A stretch of DNA of 64,000 bases from Narthecium ossifragum (Eukaryota > Streptophyta > Magnoliopsida > Dioscoreales > Nartheciaceae): the NCBI GenBank assembly GCA_963920575.1, contig OY986972.1, forward strand, positions 23,918,672-23,982,671, written 5' to 3'. Positions 10,976 to 21,217 of this stretch are shown piece by piece (the first letter of the stretch is position 1; the number at the start of each line of letters is the position of its first letter). The translations under genes and the position numbers were made by a program. Under the pieces are notes generated by a model, which was given only the letters and a program-made list of their open reading frames with translations, made no database searches and had not been told where the DNA came from.

Positions 10976-11857
10976 GTTGCTCCTGATTTACCGGCTGATG
11001 CACTTGGAGCGGCTCCACCGGCTATACTAGCCAACCCAAGGCGCCGTCGCCGGGTACGGAGGAGACGACGGAATCAGAAGGCGGACGTTGGTGTGACTGG
11101 TCAAACCCCGGAGGTTACCGGCCCGCATGGGGAAGCCCAGGGATTGGCCAATGACCCTGCGGCTTTTCAAGAGTTGCAGGTTTCAAATTCAAACTCTGCT
11201 GTTGACAAGACTTATCAGGAGCCAGCTGTTGGGTGTGCTGCTAGCAGTGCTATTGTGCAGCCTTGCATTAATGTCTCGTTCTTGTGCATTAATGAGGAGC
11301 AACAAGTCTCGTCCTCCTACATTTATGAGGAGCAGCCATGCATTTATGCCGCGCCACCTGAGAGCTTCGTAGTGAGCCCTCCCTTGGGAGGCGTAACTGG
11401 CTTTGGTGATGCCTCACCCCCGCCCATCATTGTGGACCAGATCTCGAGCTCTGGCCTCCCCAATGCCGAGTTTGATGTGCTCCTGAATGATGCCACGTCA
11501 GCGGACACTGTGGTCGAGGACCCGCTCTCCCCGCTCGATGTTGACATTGACTCTCTGCGCCACCCCATCCATCCTCCCCCTGCAGGTGATCCCCGCCATG
11601 CCACGCATATCTCCGGGGCAGAACTTGAGAATGCGCAAGTGCGGGCTGGTGAGGAACTAGAGGCGTTGCACCTCCAAGGCATAGAGTCTCTCCTAAACTC
11701 TCCCATCCCTGTGGGTACCCAAAATACAGCGGGCGAGGAAGACATGTGGGATTCGGCCTCGGAGAACGACGATGAGGCGGTTGATGGCACCGAGCTTCTG
11801 GCGGAGCGAGGCGAGCCCAACGTTCCTGCGGGAGCGCTCGCCATCCGTGATCGATGA
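10976..11857 (+). CDS. LINE ORF1 protein, C-terminal part
   Basis: About 290 open codons without a supported ATG, consistent with 5' truncation. An early Arg-rich block (RRRRRVRRRRRNQK) could be the end of the nucleic-acid-binding region of an ORF1 protein. The remainder is an acidic, low-complexity tail rich in Pro, Ser, Asp and Glu. The DUF4283 domain and CCHC zinc knuckle expected upstream in plant L1 ORF1 are missing. The TGA stop overlaps the ORF2 start in the arrangement ATGA (11854-11857). Assignment rests mainly on its position directly before an L1-type ORF2. The frame is intact over the preserved length. Confidence 0.6.
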   Translation, partial: VAPDLPADALGAAPPAILANPRRRRRVRRRRRNQKADVGVTGQTPEVTGPHGEAQGLANDPAAFQELQVSNSNSAVDKTYQEPAVGCAASSAIVQPCINVSFLCINEEQQVSSSYIYEEQPCIYAAPPESFVVSPPLGGVTGFGDASPPPIIVDQISSSGLPNAEFDVLLNDATSADTVVEDPLSPLDVDIDSLRHPIHPPPAGDPRHATHISGAELENAQVRAGEELEALHLQGIESLLNSPIPVGTQNTAGEEDMWDSASENDDEAVDGTELLAERGEPNVPAGALAIRDR

Positions 11858-14800
11858 AGATCTTGTCGTGGAATTGCAGGGGATCGGGCCTTCGCAAGCT
11901 GTTCCGGCTGTGTCGAAGACTCATTGGCCGCCACGACCCCGACCTCATTCTTTTGCAAGAGGTTGGGCTTGCTATGGGTGATGCACATGTTATCAAAGGT
12001 AAGTTGGGTCAGCGGTGGGGCATCCTTCTCGTCCCTCGCCTGGGCCGCAAGGGGGGAATCATGGCGGCATGGAGGATGGAGCTGGGACTTGTCTCGTTCG
12101 TCCACACTTCTCGCCAAGCAATACATGGAGTTATCACCAGCTCGCCCTCAACGCAATGGTTCATTTCCTCTGTTTATACAGCAAGGACCTGTACCGAGCG
12201 GCGAAATCTTTGGCAGGAGCTGTCTCAAGTTTGCCAAGGGGATCGTGCTCACGTGGTTATTGGAGACTTCAACACAATTGTCTCGCCAGTTGAAAAGAGA
12301 GGTGGGCGGCCGTTTCGCCTCAGCAGAGGTGTGCGGGATTTTCTGGGGTTCCTTGCCTCGAGTCGGCTTATGGATCTCGGGTTCACTGGGCAAACTTTCA
12401 CGTGGTCTAACAAGAGGCAGGGGCGTGCCAGGATACTCGAGCGGTTGGATCGGGGTGTCTGTAATGAAGAATGGAGGCAGCTCTTTCCGTCAGCCTGGAT
12501 CAAGCATCTTCCCCGCTTCTCTTTTGATCACAATCCTCTCCTTCTCTCCCCAGAAGCTGAACCTCGTCCTCCTGGTCCTTCGCCATTCAGATTGGAAGAT
12601 TTTTGGCTGGCCGAGCCAGAGTTCAAATCCTTAGTCCGCAGAGCCTGGAACAGGGATCGGCGAGGTGCTCGGCAGTATGTCTTTGCTGGCCGACTTAAAG
12701 AGATCAAAGATACTGTCAAGCTATGGAACAGAAAGGATGAGGCAGATCACTTTCGAGTTGGTTCCCAGACTGAGAGTCTCTTGGCCTTACTATATGATAA
12801 GGAGGCCTTGGGGATCCTGTCCGATAGAGAAGGGCTGGAGCTCCGTTGTATGGAGAATCGCCACACGGCAAACTTATTGCGCCAGGAAGATTTTATCGCT
12901 AGGCGCTTCAGGCAGAAGTGGATAGAGGGGGGAGACAGGAACACCACTTTCTTTCATAAATTAGCATCCTCGCGACGACATAGATCCAGAGTGTCTGAGC
13001 TGGTGCTGGAGTCAGGGGAGGTGTTATCAGATTTCTCCGGGATCGCCGAAGCACTCGTCGAGCACTACCAAAAGCTTTGGTGTGAAGCCGATCTATTTGG
13101 TAATGAGCCTCCGATTCCGGAGCTGCCTGTGTTGGATGCTGCGAAGAGGGTAGAGCTTATAGCGCCGGTCCTGGAGGGGGAGATTTTTGCTGCACTCAAG
13201 GATATGGGGAGTGGGAAGTGTGCAGGTCCTGATGGTCTATCCGCGGAATTCCTCAAGTTCTGGCACATTGTGGGGAGGGACCTGGTAGAATTAATTCAGG
13301 GTTTTTTTGCCACGGCTAGGCTTCCCCCGCACTGGAATGAGACCTTTGTCTCGCTCATTCCAAAGGTTGACAACCCAAGATGAGTGAAGGAGTATCGACC
13401 AATTAGCCTGTGCAACGTGTGTTACAAGGTAATTGCATCAGTTCTGGCTCGACGACTTCGAGATGTTATGGGTGATCTGATCAGCATCGAACAATCGGCT
13501 TTCATTCCTAGTCGGAACATCTTCGACAACATTGCCTCGGCTCAGGAGCTCCTTCACTCGCTGCACCGGGCTCCGCGCCGACCCGCTCGCTTATGGCGAT
13601 TAAGGTGGATGTGAGGGCGGCGTACGACAGCGTCAGATGGATCTTCCTCCTGCGGGTGATGGAGGTGATGTTTTTTCCCCCGAAGTGGATTGAGTGGGTC
13701 TTCGGGTGCATTTCCAACTCTTCGTTCTGCGTCATCGTTAATGGCCGGGTTTGGGGCCATTTCCCTGCCTCCCGGGGTCTCCGACAAGGAGACCCCCTAT
13801 CGCCTTACTTATTTCTCCTTGTGCAGGAAGTGCTCTCCCAACTTCTAAAAGGCCGAGGAGGTCTGAAAGGTGTCAAGTTTTATGCGGATCCGAAGGTGTA
13901 CTCTCACCTGCTATTCGCGGATGACTGTCTCCTAGTTACACAGGCATCTCAAGAGGAGGCGCGGCGTACGGTTAGAATCTTAGCGAAGTTTTACCATATG
14001 TCAGGGTTGGAGATTAACCCTGACAAAACCAAGATCCACTTTTCACCATGCGTCGACGAGGAGCATCGGCAGAGCATCTGCAGGACGCTGAAAGTGGCGG
14101 AGACCAAGGAGGCTTTCAAGTACCTTGGAGTTCCTATTGACGCTGGGAAACTAAAAGCATCAGATTTCAATGACTTGTTGGCCTCTTTTCAATCGAAGCT
14201 GAGCAGCTGGAACGGATTGAAGCTGGCGAGAGCAGGGAAGATCACATTGATCAAGTCAGTTCTGCGGGCGACCCCAACTCATTCTTTCTTCGCAACAGAG
14301 GTGTCGGCATCTGTGATTAGATCTTTGCAATTCATATGCAGAACTTTCCTTTGGGGTGCCAAGAGATCTTCGTGCCATGTTGCTTGGGATTGTGTGTGCT
14401 CGCCAAAGGAGGAGGGAGGTCTTGGGCTTAGGAAATTTGAAGATTGGCAGAAAGCACTGCGACGGAAGAGAGCGGCGGACCTTATGCTCCAACCCCATTC
14501 TATCTGGGCTCAGCTGACCATGTCCAAGTACAAGTGGAAGGGTCCTTTGCCGTTGGGAACGATACCGGCCAGGTGTTCAATTCATTGGAGGAGAATCTGT
14601 CGCGCTGCCAAAGCACTGCGGCCGAGTCTGAGATGGACGCCATCGATTCAAAGCCAGGTTAGTCTTCTGGAGGATCTTTGGGTCCTAACTATGCCCCTGT
14701 CTATCTCCCCTGCTCCCTTCCATTGTGATTTGTTGTCCGGGAACCACTTGGTGGGGGAACTCCTACTTGTGGATGGGTCGTGGGATGAGCGCAAGATCTC

Positions 14801-15850
14801 CATCCTTTTCTCCCCTGATCTCAAGGAGGCGATTTTGAGGATTCGGTCGGAGAGGAGAATTGGTGCTGACCGTGCGGACTGGGTGTTCCATAGCTGTGGA
14901 CTGATCTCCTTTTCTTCTATCTATGCTTCCTTAGTTGCTGAGAAGTCCAGCAAATGAGTGGGGGGGAGGAGATGAGTGCCGGGTGGATTAACTTGTGGAA
15001 ATGCCCAGCTGGCCCACGCGTTCTCTTCTTTCTTTGGAAACTCTTTCATGGCAAGATCCCAACTGCGGCATGGCTTTGGCGAGTGGGAACAATCCAGGAT
15101 CCCAGGTGTTTGAGGTGCGGGAGCGACCGAGAAACTATCAGCCATCTGTTCCTCGAGTGCCCATATGCGTTGCAAGTATGGGCTGGGTTGGCGCAAGGCA
15201 TCGCTCATCCGCTGTCCATAGAGGATTGTTGGAGTCTCCTATCATCTAATCCAAAGCTAGGCTCAGGAGTATGGAAAAGTACTGCTGTCTATTGCCTATG
15301 GTGGTTATGGAAAGAGAGGAATGCAGTTATTTTTGAAAATCAGCGGTCGACTCCGGCGCAGCTTGTGTGTTTGATTTCGAGGCAAGTGAAGGAGTTCAGA
15401 GGCTCTATTCGACCCTAAAAGCATCCGCCTGCACCACCGGGTACCTCCATGCCAACCATGACACTACGAACGGACACAGCGTTTAGTAGCGGCACTGCGG
15501 GTTTGGGAGCAGTGTGCTTGGTGAGGGATGATCCTTTACCGGCTTGGACTTGGGGAGATCGTTGCCAAGCAAGGTCGGTGGTCGAAGCTGAGCTTCTGGC
15601 CATCAAAGGTGGTCTTGAGGAGGCAGAGCGTAGGGGCCTTTCGAGCATGGTTGTAGAGTCTGACTCCTTACTAGCAGTAGGCTGCATCAATGGCAGATTC
15701 GCTTGGCCTAGAGAGTTGGAGGTGGTCCTGCTAGCGATCTGGAGGGTTGCAACTCAATCAGTGGCCTCTTGCTTCATCCACATCCCCCGGGAGCTGAATT
15801 CATTGGCGCATGAGGTTGCTAGCTTGGCTAGATGGTCGGGAGCGATTTGA
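11854..15850 (+). pseudogene. LINE ORF2 (endonuclease, reverse transcriptase, RNase H), broken
   Basis: ORF2 normally nicks the target DNA and reverse-transcribes the LINE RNA in place. Endonuclease motifs are SWNCRGSG at the N-terminus, DLILLQEV, VIGDFNTI and SFDHNP. Reverse transcriptase motifs are SGKCAGPDGLSAEF, EYRPISLCN, KVDVRAAYDSVRW, GLRQGDPLSPYLF and the catalytic LLFADDCLL (FADD for YADD). A zf-RVT region (CLRCGSDRETISHLFLECP) lies near 15114-15170 and an RNase H domain at 15449-15850 (VVEAELLAIKGGL, VVESDSLLAV, HIPRELNSLAHEV). Damage: an in-frame TGA at 13381-13383, a frameshift near 13570-13600, another with a stop at 14955-14957 beside a G-tract, and TAA at 15416-15418. The copy cannot make an intact protein. 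Confidence 0.92.
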
Positions 15851-15945
15851 ATCTTGCTCTGGTCAGCTATGCCTACTTTTTCTATCTTTCCTTTCTTCTC
15901 TTTTTCTTCTGTAACGCAGCTCGTTGAGCTTATCTAATCAACAAA

Positions 15946-16250
15946 AAAAGAGGTAAAGAGGTTATGGATAAGAAATGAGGATAAATTTAATCCACTTTTG
16001 AGATAAGGATAAAAATTGTAAAGTGTATAAAATATATAATATTATAATAGTAGGTAAGTCAATGGGTTAATATTATAATATTTGAATTAACTATTAAATT
16101 AATTCAAATGTATCTACGTAAAGTGTATAAAAAATATAATATTATAATAATGGGTAAGCTAGTGGGTTAAGATTATAATATTTGAATTAATTATTAAGTT
16201 AATTAAAATGTTTGTACGTAAAGTGTATAAAATATATAATATTACAACAC
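15946..16250. repeat. AT-rich tandem repeat, unit about 100 bp, 2.2 copies
   Basis: Units start with GTAAAGTGTATAAAATATAT near 16018, 16119 and 16218 and run through GTGGGTTAAGATTATAATAT. The reverse complement of the same unit makes up the right end of the foldback element at 18514-19695. This is therefore a fragment of that family in the opposite orientation. Confidence 0.75.
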
Positions 16251-16545
16251 TCCAACGTATCTATTTTTGATGAGTCAGTGCACGCTGACAGTCGACCTCA
16301 GCACCACCACCACAACCAATTCTGGTTGCAATTAATCCTCAAAATACCGGCTAATCCATCTTTCTCTATTCCACTATTAAGTTAAGTTTTTGGTATTTGT
16401 ATGTTGAACCGTATAAAATTTATACTATTATATTATTATATAAAAATAGAGTAAAAACATATTATGATAAAGTATAATATTACCACCCCACCGTCATGTT
16501 CGATGTCTCCACCGACAAATCCCTCTCATATCAACGCTCGCTTAT

Positions 16546-16712
16546 TTGCCATCTCCGGCAGATGCCTGCTCCTCCGCCATTGTCGGCAACGATGCCCGCC
16601 CGTCCTCCTCCGGGTCGTATGGCTCGGCGGTGTTGAGGGCGTTCTTGACCGCGCCGTGCCCGCCAGCGACGTACACATGGCCTCCACCTACGACGGACGC
16701 GAAAAAGAATCG
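16546..16712 (-). pseudogene. Kelch-repeat (F-box/kelch type) gene fragment
   Basis: The minus strand encodes SVVGGGHVYVAGGHGAVKNA followed by LNTAEPYDPEEDGRASLPTM and AEE. This is one kelch blade with the di-glycine and YDP features of plant F-box/kelch-repeat proteins of the At1g15670/At2g44130 kind. Only about 55 residues are preserved. There is no F-box, no further blades and no start. It is embedded in repeat DNA with a different base composition to its left, so it is likely a captured or decayed fragment rather than a gene. Confidence 0.6.
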
Positions 16713-16799
16713 TATAGCCACATGGCATAGCATGGTGACGTGGCATGGTATTCGCTGGATTCCGGGCTTTCCAAGCATGTCATGGGCGGCCCTCCCTGT

Positions 16800-17720
16800 G
16801 GCGTGCTTCGGCCTAGACCGGCACGTTTTGGGTCACGGCCTGCCAAGGGCACAAGGAGAAGGGTTGTGCTGGGCCTTCATTTTAGGGCCCATGGGTCAAG
16901 CACAGCATGGGCACGGTGCTGGCCCGAGCATGGGCAATGAGTGCCCGTTGGGCACGGCCCTTGGGGCCGGGGGAGGGCAAATTGGAGCAGTGGGTGGCCC
17001 CGAGGAGGTGAGTTTTGAGTGGCGGAGGGGAGGTTTGGGTGAGATCTCTGCGACGGGCATCGAAAGAGCTGATCTGAGCAGTATGGGCCGGAGGGGAGCA
17101 GATTCAAGCGACGGAGGGCCGAGGGAGTAGATTTGAGCGACGGGGTGGGCTGGTGGGGGTGGTCAGTGAAACTTGGCAATTCGCTCTCTCGGGCTCCGAC
17201 AGCTTGAAAGAGAGAGAGAGAGCGGCTTCGACTGCCGAAGGGCCTGTTTGATGTGCCCATACTTATCCCCAAACATCTTTTCTTATTTAAAGTAATCATT
17301 ATTCATTTATTTTCATTCCACCTATCACCATCACTCTATTTTTTTTTATTCCAAGTAATATTTACTATTTTATTCCTATTTTTCCTAACACAAAATTCAT
17401 TATTCACATTTTTCCTAACCTTATACCAAATGATGCCTAAGAGAGAGAGAGAGAAGAGGGGGGGGGGTTTTTTTTTTTTTAAAAAGAGACGAAGAGAGAG
17501 AATGGATAGGGGGAATTTGGCGAATGCAAAAAATTGGGCTATAGTTGGTTTGGCAGGGGGCATGTGGCCGGGCCCGGCACAGCATGGCCTTTCATGTGCC
17601 TGGGCCGTGGGTCGGGCGGGGCCAGCATTTGGCCTAGATGGAATGGCACGGGCACGAGCCTGTCAGTCTAGTCCGGCATAGGCACAACCCAAGTACACCT
17701 TGGGCCATCATTTCGTGGGC
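16800..17720. repeat. GC-rich repeat with GGCACGG/GGGCC motifs
   Basis: Two blocks (16800-16990 and 17560-17730) are rich in GGCACGG, GCATGGGC and GGCCCGGCACAGCATGG. They flank the MITE at 17240-17437 and a GA-rich and poly-T stretch (17441-17482). Reading frames here are by-products of the repeat. Confidence 0.5.
17240..17437. mobile_element. MITE, PIF/Harbinger-like (198 bp)
   Basis: The left end is GGGCCTGTTTGATGTG and the right end ACCAAATGATGCC, which are imperfect inverted repeats. Flanking triplets are gaa and taa, so the TWA target duplication is degraded on the left. The interior is AT-rich with ATTATTCATTTATT-like repeats. Confidence 0.55.
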
Positions 17721-17740
17721 CATGCCAGAACGTTTGACAT

Positions 17741-18513
17741 GTCTAGTAGGTTAGGTTTGAAATATTTGTCTTCCTTATAATATTCTAAGTGGTTACTAAC
17801 AAAGTTCGAAGTTTCGATTTCTATATCGGTTTATGACCGACCAAAAACTCGATATGTTTTGTTAGTTTTGATGGTTTTGGATTTTGTTTCGTGGCCTGGT
17901 TTCGGGATCGAAAAATGTCTAAACCTGATACATGTCGGAGTTCAAACCATGGTTAATACTTGATGATGGTAATGGGTTGGTCTCGTAGTTCAATCCTTGA
18001 GTTGCGGCTTTTTTTTTGAAATGTAGGCCTTTAATGCCCCCTCTTAGCTAGGGTAAAATATTTAACTAATGGAAAAGAAAAAAAAAAGTTTTAGTCTTGG
18101 TTTAAGCTAAAATGATATTTATTTTGTTAGTTTGAGTGGTTTTAGGTTTAGTCTTGTTTCCATGGTTTTGGGTCTAGATTTGAAGACGGGTAGTTGTGAT
18201 AATGTTCCGGGAGTTTTGGATTGGATGATCATGCTATTAATGTTGCATCGGACTCTGACATAATAAGGAGGGAGCCAACAATGGAGCAGTGGTGGATTAC
18301 TCTAAGAACCATAAATGGAGAAATTGATAATGGATACAGAGCCGCTGTTGCCAATTAACTCGCATTTGATAATTACGAAATTTATATTGCGCTGATGCCA
18401 ATCCGAAGATGCTCAAGGAAATTTTTCGTGAGTGTTTGATTGAGCCCCGTTCTTCTGGATCAAGAAAGTTTTTATGATTGCAACAGCTTGGCTCTTTGGA
18501 GTTTGGGCTCCTA
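17741..18513. other. Region without a recognised gene
   Basis: AT-rich unique-looking sequence with no reading frame of interest and no clear repeat ends. Confidence 0.4.
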
Positions 18514-19695
18514 CCCCTGTTTGGCAACGGGGGTAGGAAACGGGGTTAAGGGGGTTAACCCCTTCTTATTTTCAAACACTATTGGGTTAAGGTTATGGGG
18601 TTAAGAGGAGTTAAACCTGAAAATGGGGTTAAGATTTTCTATTTCATTTACATTCATCAGATATATTCTAATATTATTTTGAAAATGCTAATATATAAAA
18701 AATGATAAAATAATATATTTTTTACATGATGTGGACCAATCATGGTATAACATGTGACATGTGGCACCCACATATATTAATACTTTATTATAATAATATG
18801 TTATTGATATTATTTAATATTTTTGTACATGTTTATCTTTCTACGTGCAAATATTTTTGTTAGTCCATAAACATTTTTTATGTGTTTTTATGAGCATATA
18901 AAAATTTTTACGCACCCATAATATTTTTTTATATGCGTACTGTATTAAATAATATTATTTATATGTTATTATAATAAAATATTAATATAAGTAGGTCTAC
19001 ATGCCACATGTCATATCATGATTGGGATGCATCATGCAAAAATTATTTTATTTTATATTATTATAATAATAAATATTAAAATATTATTATATTAATATAA
19101 GTGGGCCCGTATGGGGATGCATTGATGTGTACAACCATTATTTTATATAATTTAATAATTAATATTAAAATATTATTAATATAAGTGGGTATGCATGGGA
19201 TGCACTAATGTGTACCAACATTATTTTATATTTATTTTAAAAATAAATTTTAAAATATTATTATTATATTAATATAAGTGGGTATGTATGGGATGCACTA
19301 ATGTTTTATATTATTTTAATAATAAATATTAAAATATTATTATTATATTAATATAAGTGGGCCTGTATGGGGATGCATTGATGCAATATTATATATTTTA
19401 TAATATTATATATTTTTATACACTTTACGTACAAATATTTTAATTAACTTAATAATTAATTTTAATATTATAATCTTAACCCACTAGATTACATATTATT
19501 ATAATATTATATATTTTATACATTTTATAATTTTTAACCTTATCTCAAGCTTAACCCACTAATTTACCCATATTTCTAAACCAAATGCCAAAATGGGTTA
19601 AGTGTACCCTCATTTCTTGTCCCCATTTTTTACCCCTAACACCCTTAAGCCTAACCTCTTAAGCCTAACCCTCTTAACCCCCAACCAAACAGGGC
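18514..19695. mobile_element. Non-autonomous PIF/Harbinger-like element with foldback core (1182 bp)
   Basis: The ends are inverted: CCCCTGTTTGG on the left and CCAAACAGGGC on the right. Flanking triplets cta and tta fit a degraded TWA duplication. Subterminal regions on both sides carry many GGGTTAAG motifs (CTTAACCC on the right). The core holds an inverted repeat, about 18720-18835 against 18940-19050, and tandem units of about 85 bp at 19060-19390. No transposase is encoded. Confidence 0.7.
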
Positions 19696-20644
19696 TTAAG
19701 CTCCGTTATGTATATGTTTTTTAATATTAATTTTAGTGTACTAGTGTACGGAAATTAATTAATGGACCCTTGCTATGATTAGATATCAATGTAGACCATG
19801 ATTTTATAAAATTTTGTTTTGGTGTAATAGCATTTCAATCAGGTCCACCATGAATGATTATTAGTTACTATGTTCTCAAGTATCAACTGTACCATACTAA
19901 TAGAGTAATTAATGGCGGGTCATGATACTCATTTATTATATAATATTAGTTTTTATGATTTAATATATTAATTATAAAATTATACATACGTGACATGTAC
20001 ACGTGATGTAAAATTATAATTAAATAAAAAAAAATTAGTATTAGAGGGTGGAGGGCACAGGGCCCATCTACTGAATCGGCATGGAGTTCATCTGCTGAGT
20101 CATATCACGTCATAACTAATCTCTCATGTGAGTATGTGACATAAAATTGATAATTATAAAGAGAACGAGAAAAGAGATAGAGAAAAGGGGTGTGGTAAGG
20201 GACCCACATGCACTATTTTATAAAATAACGTTTTATAACATTGAAGCTAAGTTACCCGGTGGTAGGCGATCCATATACACCGGGTGGACACGCGGCGAGA
20301 GAGGGCGGCGGGGGGGGGGGGGCCGTGTGTGGTTAGAAGACAGAGAGGGGCCACCCAGCTGAGCATTAAAGCACTGATTAAAATTCTCATCATATTTGGT
20401 AGCGAATTAAAAGCTCCATCTGCCGATCATTGATTGCTATATTCAATGACTTACATAAAAAACACCTTTAATCCTTAAAGAAACCCAATGAAACAGCCAA
20501 TAGGAGAAGCAAAAAAGGCTGAGAAGTTTGTTAGTAGAATTATTTAGCAATTGCAATGCTTATTCTTGTTACCACAATCTAGCCAACCTGCTTGTGAAGA
20601 TCTCCTTTAGATTCATCTAACAAAGTCTCAATTCTCTCATGAAG
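19696..20644. other. Intergenic region upstream of the zinc-finger gene
   Basis: No gene was recognised. It contains a run of about 14 G near 20310 and scattered ATTATAATTA tracts. The last 300 bases probably include the promoter of the gene at 21218. Confidence 0.45.
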
Positions 20645-20693
20645 TATTTATAATCTCCCTCCTTCATGCATCAAAGTTGTTCAAGGTTCTCTC

Positions 20694-20732
<39 letters not shown>
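20645..20732 (+). promoter_or_regulatory. Putative core promoter and CT-rich 5'UTR of the zinc-finger gene
   Basis: A TATA-like TATTTATAAT (20645-20654) is followed about 40 bases later by a (CT)n microsatellite at 20692-20732. CT-rich tracts are frequent just downstream of plant transcription starts. The assignment to the gene at 21218 is by distance. Confidence 0.4.
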
Positions 20733-20736
<4 letters not shown>

Positions 20737-21217
20737 TTATTCCTGCAGAGCCAGTGGTTTCTTATCTTCAATGCCCATAAATCTCTTTCCTTTCTTCAAG
20801 TATTGTCTTATATGTTGCTCTAGGATATGGGTCTTCTTCTTTTTTAGTTCTAGAACCAAATCTTCTCTTTCCTCACCTAGAATTCTAGAAATCCATCAAA
20901 GAAGTCTCTCATATGCATTTTGGCATGAGGACCTCTTCTTAAACTGATTGCAGGTGTTTTGGTGCTTTTTTCATGAAAGTTTCATGCCTTTGTCTACATC
21001 CTTAAAAGGTTTTGTGTTTCCAAGAATGGCAAGTACCCACAAATGAGACTAGACCTCTGCTTCCTCTGAGATGGAAGTTATGAGATCACAGGTATGGCTA
21101 TAATGGTGAGCAGAGAGAAACCATGTGCAGAGAGAAACCATGTAAGACATTGAAGGAAAGGTGAGAGAGAAAAGGCCACACAGAGGAGCAAAAGCTACAG
21201 GGAGAGGAGAAAGAAGG

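Larger units (their letters stand above)
10976..15945 (+). mobile_element. 5'-truncated L1-type LINE retrotransposon
   Basis: The element retains the tail of ORF1, the complete but broken ORF2, a short 3'UTR and a terminal A-rich tract (aaaaaaag at about 15943). Domain order in ORF2 is apurinic endonuclease, reverse transcriptase, zf-RVT zinc knuckle, RNase H; the extra RNase H is typical of plant L1 elements. The GC-rich coding region contrasts sharply with the AT-rich flanks. The 3' end abuts a tandem AT-rich repeat that also occurs in the foldback element at 18514-19695, so the LINE may have landed in such an element. No clean target-site duplication was found; the only resemblance is aaagagttat (5' flank) to aaagaggttat (3' flank). 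Confidence 0.9.

Noticed and set aside
11344..12126. 260-codon minus-strand frame
   Set aside because: Antisense shadow of GC-rich LINE ORF1/ORF2; low-complexity Ser/Pro composition and no family resemblance.
16546..17130. 194-codon plus-strand frame
   Set aside because: It starts opposite the kelch fragment and continues into GC-rich repeats; the recognisable protein is on the other strand.
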